The notes under the pieces: generated by a model
The model's input: only the letters and a program-made list of their open reading frames with translations
The model's database searches: none
What the model was told of the DNA's origin: nothing
In this document: positions 23,301 to 30,720 of the stretch, in pieces
How positions within the stretch are numbered: position 1 is the first letter of the stretch
Layout of the letters: every line of letters begins with the position of its first letter
Translations under genes and position numbers: made by a program
Source: Candidatus Pacearchaeota archaeon
GTDB lineage: Archaea > Nanobdellota > Nanobdellia > Pacearchaeales > GW2011-AR1
DNA: 35,095 nucleotides
Reading direction: 5' to 3'
Assembly: GCA_018303945.1 (NCBI GenBank)
Contig: JAGVXD010000008.1
Location: 1-35,095, forward strand

Positions 23301-25632
23301 GCTCTTGTTCACGAGTCGCAGCAAGAACATTAATAAAACCGTAACCTTGCTCATTTATTTTTGCAGGAATTGTCAGTTGACTTGCACTGCTTTTCAACGA
23401 TTGTGCAATCTCTTGAGAACTCCATGTTGGATGCTGTTGCTTAAGTAATGCCAAGGCTCCAGTAACATGAGGGGCAGCCATAGAAGTTCCTGAAAGATAC
23501 TCATAAGTTGAAGAGAGCATTGTGGAGTAAATTGCCAAGCCGGGAGCAGTAATGTCTGGCTTGAAAATGCTTCCATTATCCCATATTATTGGTCCTTTAG
23601 AGCTGAAATATGCAAGTTCATTTCCGTTTGAGTCTGCCGCCCCAACAGTTAGGGCTTTGCGAGCAGTTGCCGGAGAACCTATACTTTCCAGAGCTGGTCC
23701 GCTATTGCCTGCTGCAACCACAACGTTCACACCAACATCAACTAAATTGTCAATTGATGTGCTCATTATGTCGTCAGGACCGCATTCAATAGTGTATCCA
23801 CCATAAATTTGAGAACAGCTTACTCCAAGACTTAAACTTGCAATATCAAATCGGTCATCAAAATTGCCGTCCTGATTTGGGTCTGCGACACGTTCTAATG
23901 CTGCAAGAACATTTGCGATACTTCCACCAGAGGGTCCAAGTACTTTATATGAATATAAAGTAGCATCCGGAGCAACTCCATTTAATCCTGTCTGGAAAGA
24001 AGAAGGAGTATGCAATCCAACAAGATTACTTGCCTGTTTAGTGTATAAGGTGCGAGCTTCATCGGCAGAAAATAGTTTGTTATAAACAATTACTTCATCA
24101 ATGCTTCCGTTAAAGAACTGTGTGTTCTGCGTTCCTGCGCCAATAACCACCCAAGTTTGAGGAATAGTAAATTCAACAGGGCTGTTTGCAATAAGAGGCT
24201 GTACCACACCATTAATATATATTTTTTGATGCTGCAAATTTGTGCCATTTCTAGTATAAATTATATGATACCAAGAATTTTCTTTCAAGACATCATTTCC
24301 AGTTTCTGCATTCCAAGAATTAGGCGTGCTTACTGAAATGCGTCCCCGTCCATTACTTCCCGGTCCGACTTCTATTTGGAAAGAGCCCGGAAGATTGGCA
24401 AGTCTTGTTGAATAAATGCCTTGTCGTGAACTTATATTTTTGACATATATCCATGCTGAAAATGTAAATTCTTTGTTTAGATTTAGAGAAATAGATGCAG
24501 GTATTCGGATTTGGGTTCCATTTCCATAAAACTGGAATGATTTTCCATTTATTCCTTCATTTTTCGCTCTTACTCCGTTAAAGCTTTGCCCATTGTTTAT
24601 TCCCATGCCGTCTTTTATCTCTCCTACGTTTCCCCTCAATATGCTCTCATTGAATTCCCAGTAGCTTATAGGAGACGCTAGGAATACGAGCGCATTTGAT
24701 TCTTTCTTAGCCGCTATAATTCCAGCAACATGAGTGCCATGCCCATCATCATCCATGGGATCAGAATCATTATTTACAAAGTCCCAGCCGCCTGCAATCT
24801 TGCATCCTGCACCAAAACATCCTCCTAAATCAGGATGTGTATAATCTATTCCTGTATCTATAACTGCTACTTCTACTCCCTTTCCAGTTAAGCATGATTT
24901 CCCGCTTGTTGCACAGGGATTTCCCTCGCTATCGCGATTCCATACTTCTGAAGCGTGAATGCCTGGAACAGATGAAGTAAGCAACGCATTGACATGCAAA
25001 TTGGGATAAACTCTTTTTACATAAGGAGAAGACTTAATTTTCTCGGCTTCTTCCTCGCTTATGTTAAGCAATATGGCATTTGATACAGCATAATATTCCT
25101 GTAATGGCTCTAAGAATGCATTTTCTTCTATAATTGCTCCAGTTATTGATGAAGAGAAGAAACTTATCCATGGCAAAGTAAAAGCAACTATGTTTTGAAT
25201 CTCCCTTTCTTCAGAGACATGTCTTTCTGTCTCTATCCTTCCGCTGATATCCATCAATGCTTTTTTGTGTTCTTTAGATATCTTCTCTCTTCTTCCTTCA
25301 ATGTAATTAGGCATGCTCTCTTCCACATCTCTTGCCAGTCTATCAATCTTTTTTGCCTGACTTATCTTATTGCTCTTCTCAAAAGCCCTCTTTCTTTTTT
25401 CGAGACTATCCAAATATCTCTCTGAAAAAGCGATATCGGATAATAATGGCAGCTCTTTAAACTCAACTATATATCCGTAAGATATTTTAGAAGTGCTATT
25501 TTTAAAGTCTTCTCTTGAACTTATGTTCAAATTATACTCTGGAAGAGAAGATGAAGAAGTTATGTCTAATATTATAAACAAAGCTAAGAAAAAGATAAAT
25601 ACTGCAAAAATCACCCTGAACTTCATCTTCAT
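20317..25632 (-). CDS. Giant cell-surface subtilase with LamG insert and FG-GAP repeats
   Basis: A 1771-residue S8 protease. Order: signal/anchor helix (5-24), prodomain (about 50-225), catalytic domain with D259 (VIDTGIDYTHPDLGG), H298 (GHGTHVAG), N643 (AAGNSGP) and S717 (GTSMAAPHV). A LamG/concanavalin-like domain (about 318-531) is inserted between the His and Asn blocks. Next come beta domains, then eight FG-GAP/VCBS-type calcium repeats (about 1015-1440; DLDKDGTYEI, DIDGDGYNEI, DLDGDGNLEL and others). A module at 1500-1612 is shared with the protein at 1042. A cysteine-rich segment, a run of ten glycines (about 1656-1665), a CTPKWECTLDAC module and a final transmembrane helix (about 1743-1760) with a basic tail complete it. 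It should be anchored and face outward. It follows the HAD gene by 12 bases. Confidence 0.9.
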   Translation of the reverse strand: MKMKFRVIFAVFIFFLALFIILDITSSSSLPEYNLNISSREDFKNSTSKISYGYIVEFKELPLLSDIAFSERYLDSLEKRKRAFEKSNKISQAKKIDRLARDVEESMPNYIEGRREKISKEHKKALMDISGRIETERHVSEEREIQNIVAFTLPWISFFSSSITGAIIEENAFLEPLQEYYAVSNAILLNISEEEAEKIKSSPYVKRVYPNLHVNALLTSSVPGIHASEVWNRDSEGNPCATSGKSCLTGKGVEVAVIDTGIDYTHPDLGGCFGAGCKIAGGWDFVNNDSDPMDDDGHGTHVAGIIAAKKESNALVFLASPISYWEFNESILRGNVGEIKDGMGINNGQSFNGVRAKNEGINGKSFQFYGNGTQIRIPASISLNLNKEFTFSAWIYVKNISSRQGIYSTRLANLPGSFQIEVGPGSNGRGRISVSTPNSWNAETGNDVLKENSWYHIIYTRNGTNLQHQKIYINGVVQPLIANSPVEFTIPQTWVVIGAGTQNTQFFNGSIDEVIVYNKLFSADEARTLYTKQASNLVGLHTPSSFQTGLNGVAPDATLYSYKVLGPSGGSIANVLAALERVADPNQDGNFDDRFDIASLSLGVSCSQIYGGYTIECGPDDIMSTSIDNLVDVGVNVVVAAGNSGPALESIGSPATARKALTVGAADSNGNELAYFSSKGPIIWDNGSIFKPDITAPGLAIYSTMLSSTYEYLSGTSMAAPHVTGALALLKQQHPTWSSQEIAQSLKSSASQLTIPAKINEQGYGFINVLAATREQERSLRLITNGKVEGILSIEAEQSGGVSESIIISYGEGFFPENWTDIKTSVSGNRVNASLDTLILREGRYAIKAEEKNGEGTKLHDESLIEIDNIKFAGLKESQIYRGDGFIPVYLNISPLRIYSEIFKGYIFEYKLNDSSSEWKHDALVVCNSNSTLIAYNEISERGLCKNKSADAVFFINTSVLETMGRYNFRVQVNYTDKIVEDILPYVVIDKTLREGWPVHIPYGLGNLYAGDIVPNIADLDKDGTYEIIINRGRFGSSYYSTLFAFHANGSIMWESNVGFNESLNVEGESILSQPSIGDIDGDGYNEILLYRTNYSGGYNASIYAISHKGAVKDGWPVSVPNAFIPYSLISDLDRDGVDEVILFLSIVIEDEYEKVVVLKNGKIEHEWKLPQPLYIYGDFKNPAVGNLDNDPELEIVLSFVNNPNVPGVPPGTSLMAYNSDGSKVVGWPIYMNGTAINTHVSVGDITNDSKSEIIFGILDHSKQLVIFAYQGNGSLVSGFPVYLQNITSSNGRAVNIIADGSFALGDVDNDGFRDIVVTSAGIYATGYNTYVIHHNGSLMNSWPKDILKVRSAISYGPVLADLDNDDKLEILVTGGSAFPLEYETGFGYTRTTDYGGVWAWHSNGSVVSGFPKGTQVHPYSSAAIKDLDGDGNLELIASSTYDSVMLRDEMGIFRQRREGTIYVWDLNADALSPKQEWLQYRKDSAQSGCFECSLGDNALNITISNYNITNMRFVAERKSYGRIEILTISNISKNNIHRNLRITHNKISLNESLGALNNSAFLTFSSVSFISPIVLYNGVPCPPEICSNITYNATAKTLRLNVAHFSTFEVVESSVCSNAICEVNLGENCSICSQDCGICNVEQPPAPQQTGGSSGGGGGGGGGGTALCTPKWECTLDACKSGVQVKYCKDLNSCKSATFENLTCSNVSISQLGESGVNNSEEISTELKKSGLKWSKKTRLFTIFSFILAGLAILVMLIYNWWTKHKKIEI

Positions 25633-25644
25633 GATAAGCAGATG

Positions 25645-26277
25645 TTATTTATAAATAATGTCCCTTGCTAAAACTTCAATCTGGCTTGGTTTGCTAAAAA
25701 TATAATCTGGTTTGACTGATAAAAGCTGTTTTCTTGTATGATATCCCCAAGTAACCGCCGCAGTTTTGACTTTCGCTTCTTTACCTTCTTTTATGTCCCC
25801 CATTGTATCACCAATATAAAATATCTCTGCACCCTTATGCTTCTTTTTTATACTCAAGATTTTATCAACTTTGCTTGTTCCTTGTTCTGCTCCAATTACC
25901 TTGCTTATCCATGATAATTTATTATGCCTAATTGATTTCATTACTATTGAAGATGTATTTGAAGTGATAATTATTATTAAATTTTCGGAATGTACTCTTT
26001 TTAGAACTGAATTTATGCCCGGGAATGGTTTTTGCTTTGCATATTCTTCTGCCATGCTTCCCCTCATATCTTTTATAAGTGAATGTATTTTTCTTTCTGA
26101 AAGTCCTTTTTGTCTCAAAGATTTATAGAAATTATTTTCATATAATAAAGTAAATTCTCCTATTGATTTGGGCAGGGCAAGACCGTATTTCTCAGTTATA
26201 GAAGTATATGATTTATATACTATAAAAAGAGAATTCACTAATGTTCCATCATAATCAAAAATTAGCACCCTCTTCAT
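25645..26277 (-). CDS. HAD-family phosphatase (phosphoglycolate phosphatase-like)
   Basis: A 210-residue haloacid dehalogenase-type phosphatase. Motif I is FDYDGTLVNS (D8 nucleophile, D10 acid), motif II IIITSNTSS, motif III the Lys in TSKVDKIL, and motif IV FYIGDTMGDIKEGKEA. A helical cap lies between motif I and II, as in the Gph/PGP subclass. It hydrolyses a small phosphorylated metabolite; the substrate cannot be told from sequence. It starts at an ATG at 26277, close upstream of tRNA-Gln on the other strand, and is followed after 12 bases by the subtilase, so the two are probably co-transcribed without an obvious functional link. Confidence 0.88.
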   Translation of the reverse strand: MKRVLIFDYDGTLVNSLFIVYKSYTSITEKYGLALPKSIGEFTLLYENNFYKSLRQKGLSERKIHSLIKDMRGSMAEEYAKQKPFPGINSVLKRVHSENLIIIITSNTSSIVMKSIRHNKLSWISKVIGAEQGTSKVDKILSIKKKHKGAEIFYIGDTMGDIKEGKEAKVKTAAVTWGYHTRKQLLSVKPDYIFSKPSQIEVLARDIIYK

Positions 26278-26329
26278 ATTTCATCAAGAAGCACAACCCT
26301 TAAAAACATTCTTATATCTCGTAAAGTAA

Positions 26330-26402
26330 AGCCCCGTAGTCTAGTGGTCAAGGATACAGGCCTTTGGCGCCTGTGACCCCGGTTCGAATCCGGGCGGGGC
26401 TA
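26330..26402 (+). tRNA. trnQ: tRNA-Gln (anticodon UUG)
   Basis: A 73-base cloverleaf. The acceptor AGCCCCG pairs with CGGGGCT, the discriminator is A, positions 8 and 9 are T and A, the anticodon stem is CAGGC/GCCTG with loop CTTTGGC (anticodon TTG), and the T arm is CCCGG-TTCGAAT-CCGGG. No intron; CCA is not encoded. A CTTAAAAA sequence about 30 bases upstream is a likely TATA box. Its last bases are repeated at 30644-30654, as expected of an attachment site. Confidence 0.95.
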
Positions 26403-26403
26403 T
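26393..26403 (+). repeat. Left direct repeat of a putative island (tRNA-Gln 3' end)
   Basis: GGCGGGGCTAT covers the last bases of tRNA-Gln and one base beyond. An identical 11-mer lies at 30644-30654 in intergenic DNA; counting two more upstream bases, 12 of 13 agree. GC-rich words are rare in this AT-rich sequence. Confidence 0.6.
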
Positions 26404-26478
26404 CCAACTAAAGGTTTGATAGCCACCCAAATAGTTTAAACCATTATTTTGAATAAACTAAGAGTTATTTGGCAATCG

Positions 26479-26490
26479 ACTCGGTGTAAA
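26479..26490 (-). repeat. 12-base copy of tRNA-Val anticodon segment
   Basis: ACTCGGTGTAAA on the plus strand equals, on the minus strand, the anticodon loop and 3' stem of the tRNA-Val half at 29751-29791. The two copies flank the regulator and synthetase genes in direct orientation. A short AACTC match at the same offset further on suggests a degraded longer copy. Confidence 0.5.
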
Positions 26491-26525
26491 CAAACAGGAG
26501 GTTTTTCTACCAAAGAACAATAATC

Positions 26526-27257
26526 TTACTTTTTAGCACTTTTCCATAAAAGCTCAAAATGCTTTCTATAACCTTCAGCAGCATCTTTGTCATGTATAAG
26601 TATTCCGTAAGGGTCTTTAGTAAATATTGCTATAGCAACGTAATCTCCAATGATGACTGTTTCTGAGAGTTGTTCAAATTCTTGTGGTAAAAACCGAATC
26701 TCAGTATATGGGAGTTTATTAAGAGATTCTCCATATGCTTCTATTGTTATATCGAAAACTTGTCTTGATTTTATTTTCTTACCAATTCTTTTAATATGAA
26801 GATTTCTCCACCAGGTTTCACCCATTATATCGAAAGTGACTCTTTTACCTCCTCCAAATGTATTGTATTCTTTTCCATTTGAATTTAAAAGTTCCATATA
26901 CATCTGTGTAATTCCTTTTTTGCCTTTGAATGTAATAGCTTCTTTAATCTCTTTAGCAGCTTTCTTTCTTTTCTCAAGCTCTGGGATTATTTCTTCGAAT
27001 TTTCGTTTCTTGTCTTCAAGATAACCTATAAAATTTCTTGGGTCGGATATCTGATAAGTTCTACCTCTCCCCTCAATGCTATATGTAATAAGGCCTTTCG
27101 CTATGAGTGAATGTAATGCTCTATGTACAACTGAATTCTGGAGATTTGTTTTTTCAATTATAAGTCCTGCTAGACTTGAACCCAATTCAGAAAGAGCAAG
27201 GTATACTTTTATTTCTCCATTTGTAAGACCTAAGTCTTCAAGTATAGACATATCCAT
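26526..27257 (-). CDS. TrmB-family transcriptional regulator
   Basis: A 243-residue regulator. The N-terminal winged helix-turn-helix (about residues 4-70; LEDLGLTNGEIKVYLALSEL, then NSVVHRALHSLIAKGLI and the wing YSIEGRGRTYQI) is followed by a coiled coil rich in Glu and Lys (about 80-105) and a C-terminal effector-like domain (about 110-240). This is the TrmB/Sugar-specific regulator layout of archaea. The ligand is unknown. It is divergent from the asparagine synthetase gene with 95 bases between starts, so it likely controls that gene and itself. It lies within the tRNA-bounded island. The ATG at 27257 is used; an in-frame ATG two codons later is equally possible. Confidence 0.88.
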   Translation of the reverse strand: MDMSILEDLGLTNGEIKVYLALSELGSSLAGLIIEKTNLQNSVVHRALHSLIAKGLITYSIEGRGRTYQISDPRNFIGYLEDKKRKFEEIIPELEKRKKAAKEIKEAITFKGKKGITQMYMELLNSNGKEYNTFGGGKRVTFDIMGETWWRNLHIKRIGKKIKSRQVFDITIEAYGESLNKLPYTEIRFLPQEFEQLSETVIIGDYVAIAIFTKDPYGILIHDKDAAEGYRKHFELLWKSAKK

Positions 27258-27352
27258 ATACTATCTACATAACTTTCCTTATTTAAATCTTACTATAATA
27301 GTCTCAATTGGGAGCGTATATACTTAAAATGCTATCTTAATCTCTTTTTTCT

Positions 27353-29593
27353 ATGTGCGGAATAATAGCGATATTTGGGGAAAGTGAAAACCTTCGAAGA
27401 GATATAAGAATCTCTCTTAGAAAGATAAAGCATAGAGGTAGCGATAGATATGAGTCAATAACCTTTGACTCTTGTGCTTTAGGAGTAAATAGATTAGCAA
27501 TTATAGATAGAGACAAAGGAAAACAGCCATTTGCCAATGAAGATAGTACTGTTTTCGCCATACAAAACGGAGAAATATTCAACTATAAGGAATTAAAAGA
27601 ATCTCTTATAAGAAAAGGACATCATTTCAAAACAGATTGCGATACGGAAGTTCTGGTTCATCTTTGGGAAGAATACGGAACTGAAATGATTAGTAGGATT
27701 GACTCTGAAATGTATGCCTTCGTTATATATGATAAAAGAGACGGTAATATTTTTATTGCGAGAGATCCACTAGGAGTAAAACCTCTTTGTTATGCTTATG
27801 ATAAAAAAGGAAGACTATTTGTTGCTTCTGAAATAAAACAACTCTCTCAATTTAAAGAAATAGATGAAATAAGAGAATTTCCTTCAGGACATTTCTATCA
27901 CAAAGGAAAGTTCACAAAATATTATTCATATTCTAAAGAATTTAATAGTAATTCTGAGGAGAAAATAAAGAAAGATTTAAAAAAACTCATTGAAGAGGCT
28001 GTTCAAAAAAGAGTGCAAACTGATTTACCTATTGGTGTATTTCTGAGCGGTGGAGTTGACAGCAGTTTAATTATGGAATTAGCAACAAAGTACCACAAAG
28101 ATGTTACTGCGATTATACTTGGGACTAAAAGTTCTTCTGATTATATCAATGCAGTTAAACTATGCAAAGAAAGAAAATGGAAATATAATGTAATAGAACC
28201 AAATATAGATTATGAAAAAGAGTCTAAAGAGATAGTATATTATACAGAATCGTTCGAACCAAATATTATAAGACATTCTTTTGCTAATAATCTTGTATCT
28301 AAAGCTGCTTTAGAGCTTGAATTAAGAATAGTTCTTGTTGGAGAAGGTTCTGATGAATTATTTGGTGGATACAATGAATTTTTAGAATTGCCAAATAATA
28401 AGATTAACTTTGGTTGTATTAAACTACTTGAATCTATGTCAAAAGGTCATATGATGAGAGTAGATAAGATGGCTATGCGACGCACCATAGAAGTACGTAG
28501 TCCTTTCTTTGATACATCTTTGGTAAATTATGCTTTATCTATTCCTGGAGAGTTAAAGGTTAAGGAATCAATTACAAAATATATCTTGCGTGAAGTTGCA
28601 AAAGATTATCTCCCCGAATATATCGCTTATAGGCATAAAGCTCCTTTTGCAAATGGGGCTGGAATGAATGTGGGAACTAATTTTAATAAGGGAGATGGAA
28701 TAGTGGGTGAAATTGCTAATAAAAAAATCTCCGACAAAGTATTCGCTAAAATAAAGAGTCAATTTAAACAATACAATTTTAAAACTAAAGAAGAAATTTA
28801 CTATTTTTTATTTTATCTTAAATTTAATTATAATAAGTTTAAAGATGGAGAGCAAAGATTAATTATGAAAGATAACCTTTCATCTATAATTAAAGATAAT
28901 GGGCAAATAGTAAATAATATCCTCTCTTTCTTATTAAACCATAAAAGAACAGATAGAGCAGAAACATTCAAATTTAATCATTTTTCTCTTTTAAAAGAAT
29001 CAATAAGTGATGTTCTTGAAAAGAAAGAAGAATTGAAAATTGTTGGTTATTGGGGAGTTGAAAAAGAAGAAGTGACGGATATAGACAAAGACGCTCTCAA
29101 TCAATTAAGTAAAATACAAGAAGGAATTAGAGAATATTATGAAAATACCAAATTAATTTTAATTTTAACAGACATACACGGAGAATTAAATAAAATTTCT
29201 TCTAAAACTATTAGTTCATATTATAAAATTATTCAGACTACATGTTATAAACTTGGAATAAAGACCATCTCCCTATCTCAACTATGGGTTAAGTATGGCT
29301 ATAAACTAGAAGATTTAAATAAGAATTCTATGGCACAAGACAAAATAAAGTCATTTATGGTTCTTGCAGCTCAAAGACATCATCATGGAAACGATGCAAA
29401 AAAAGGCCTTTTATCTTACATGAAATGTTCTGAATATGATAAATTAATTATTTATAATGAATTTTCAAAGTCTTTATTTTTTACGTATAATGGCTATAAA
29501 TGGAAATCTTTACTTCCACCTTTACCAACTTTATCCTTATGGGTTAGCAAAAAAGGAAATCATATAAAGCCATGGCACAATTATGAATCGTGA
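27353..29593 (+). CDS. asnB: Asparagine synthetase (glutamine-hydrolysing) fused to an unknown C-terminal domain
   Basis: A 746-residue protein. Residues 1-190 are a class II glutamine amidotransferase (MCGIIAIFG with Cys2 nucleophile, QNGEIFNY, and DPLGVKPL). Residues about 200-490 are the ATP-dependent synthetase (FLSGGVDSS at 230-238, GEGSDELFGGYNEF, VDKMAMRRTIEVRSPFFD). Ordinary AsnB ends near residue 500; here about 240 further residues follow, with a motif LILILTDIHGELN (601-613), LSQLW (641-645) and a basic QRHHHGNDAKKG stretch. I do not recognise this domain. A CTTAAAAT box (27323-27330) lies about 26 bases before the ATG, so the mRNA is probably leaderless. The gene sits in the tRNA-flanked island next to a TrmB regulator and its AT-richness is marked. 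A special amide-forming role is possible. Confidence 0.88.
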   Translation: MCGIIAIFGESENLRRDIRISLRKIKHRGSDRYESITFDSCALGVNRLAIIDRDKGKQPFANEDSTVFAIQNGEIFNYKELKESLIRKGHHFKTDCDTEVLVHLWEEYGTEMISRIDSEMYAFVIYDKRDGNIFIARDPLGVKPLCYAYDKKGRLFVASEIKQLSQFKEIDEIREFPSGHFYHKGKFTKYYSYSKEFNSNSEEKIKKDLKKLIEEAVQKRVQTDLPIGVFLSGGVDSSLIMELATKYHKDVTAIILGTKSSSDYINAVKLCKERKWKYNVIEPNIDYEKESKEIVYYTESFEPNIIRHSFANNLVSKAALELELRIVLVGEGSDELFGGYNEFLELPNNKINFGCIKLLESMSKGHMMRVDKMAMRRTIEVRSPFFDTSLVNYALSIPGELKVKESITKYILREVAKDYLPEYIAYRHKAPFANGAGMNVGTNFNKGDGIVGEIANKKISDKVFAKIKSQFKQYNFKTKEEIYYFLFYLKFNYNKFKDGEQRLIMKDNLSSIIKDNGQIVNNILSFLLNHKRTDRAETFKFNHFSLLKESISDVLEKKEELKIVGYWGVEKEEVTDIDKDALNQLSKIQEGIREYYENTKLILILTDIHGELNKISSKTISSYYKIIQTTCYKLGIKTISLSQLWVKYGYKLEDLNKNSMAQDKIKSFMVLAAQRHHHGNDAKKGLLSYMKCSEYDKLIIYNEFSKSLFFTYNGYKWKSLLPPLPTLSLWVSKKGNHIKPWHNYES

Positions 29594-29750
29594 CGTGAAG
29601 CGTTTCCTTCATCCGTAATGTAAAAAGCAAACAAAAAGATTATTGTTTTAGGGTAGTAAAAGCACCATATTGGTGTAAATAATAACATATATTTCCTAGA
29701 CTTTTACTAATAATAAAAGTTATATTAATTTAACTATTATTGTTTATAAA

Positions 29751-29791
29751 TGGTCCCACGAGGAGTTGAACCTCGGAATACTCGGTGTAAA
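29751..29791 (-). pseudogene. Orphan 3' half of tRNA-Val (UAC)
   Basis: Read on the minus strand: loop TTTACAC (anticodon TAC, A37), 3' anticodon stem CGAGT, variable ATTC, T arm CGAGG-TTCAACT-CCTCG with perfect 5-base stem, acceptor 3' strand TGGGACC and discriminator A. The 5' half (expected to begin GGTCCCA and end ACTCG) is absent on both sides. This is what a displaced tRNA 3' end at an integration site looks like. A split tRNA half gene is an alternative, but no extra pairing stem is evident. Confidence 0.7.
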
Positions 29792-29843
29792 AGAATATAC
29801 TTTTTTCCATAATCTTTAAAAAGACCTTAAAATCTATTTCATA

Positions 29844-30605
29844 ATGAAAACATTTAACCTAAAGGAGTATATCCCAATTGATTATCCAGGTTGGGTTTTA
29901 GGAAATGAAGCGAGAAGTGGTGTTAATATAAATGGGCTTGGAGTTTTAACACAAAAAGAATTAGAACTTTGGAATTATTCTGCTCATTACCAAGATCAAA
30001 GAAAAGATCCCGGGCATGGAGAAATATCAACTCTTCTTGGAATAAGACTTCTTGATTATTTGCCAGGAATAAGAGAAATTGTTGTTCCAAGTATAATCTT
30101 TCATGATACTGGATGGTACGGGAATGATCCTGAAGAATGGAAAAAATTAGTAGAGTTAAATAAAGGTAATCTAAAAGTCTTAGATTCTGAAGAATTGAGA
30201 AGACCGCATCAAAATAGAGGGATTATGGTCGCTGGAAGAGGTTTTAAACAAATAGGTTATCCCTCTGAAGAATATCATTTTGAAATTGCAGATATAATTG
30301 GAGACCACGATACAAGAAAACTTCCAACAACCGATAGTGGAATAATTATGAGAATTGCAGATTTATTATGGAGAGTTACATATCCTCATGCTCAAATATA
30401 CATGGCAGATTGGAGTCCAGAAAATATATTTAAAAGAGTGAAAGAAACTTGCATAGAAGGAGAAAAAACTCATTTAGGAGAAGTTGGATTAAGAATCGGA
30501 AGACTAGAATTTGCAAATACAATGTTTTTTAAATTTGGAAAAGAAACAGAAAGGGTTCTCTTACCAGAATACAAAGAGGAATTAGAAAGAATTGTTCAGT
30601 TTTAA
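29844..30605 (+). CDS. HD-domain phosphohydrolase
   Basis: A 253-residue protein with the metal-binding HD pattern: H58 in DPGHGEIS, H87-D88 in IIFHDTGWYG, H122 in RPHQNRG, H155-D156 in GDHDTRK and D173 in RIADLLWR. The order fits an HD phosphohydrolase with one or two metals, acting on nucleotides or phosphate esters. No signal peptide. It starts at an ATG, 250 bases after the synthetase gene and beyond the tRNA-Val half, and is the last gene before the right tRNA-Gln repeat. Substrate unknown; association with the synthetase is positional only. Confidence 0.8.
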   Translation: MKTFNLKEYIPIDYPGWVLGNEARSGVNINGLGVLTQKELELWNYSAHYQDQRKDPGHGEISTLLGIRLLDYLPGIREIVVPSIIFHDTGWYGNDPEEWKKLVELNKGNLKVLDSEELRRPHQNRGIMVAGRGFKQIGYPSEEYHFEIADIIGDHDTRKLPTTDSGIIMRIADLLWRVTYPHAQIYMADWSPENIFKRVKETCIEGEKTHLGEVGLRIGRLEFANTMFFKFGKETERVLLPEYKEELERIVQF

Positions 30606-30643
30606 GCAAAAAAGCCACTTAAATAACTTTTAGTTATAAAGCT

Positions 30644-30654
30644 GGCGGGGCTAT
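30644..30654 (+). repeat. Right direct repeat of a putative island
   Basis: GGCGGGGCTAT, identical to the tRNA-Gln 3' end at 26393-26403 and in the same orientation, 4.25 kb away. It has no role in any gene here and is a candidate attachment-site copy. Confidence 0.55.
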
Positions 30655-30720
30655 ATATTAATTGGGTATATTATATCTCTTGAGAAAGGAAACGCTAAGA
30701 ACGTACTCTTTTAATATGAT

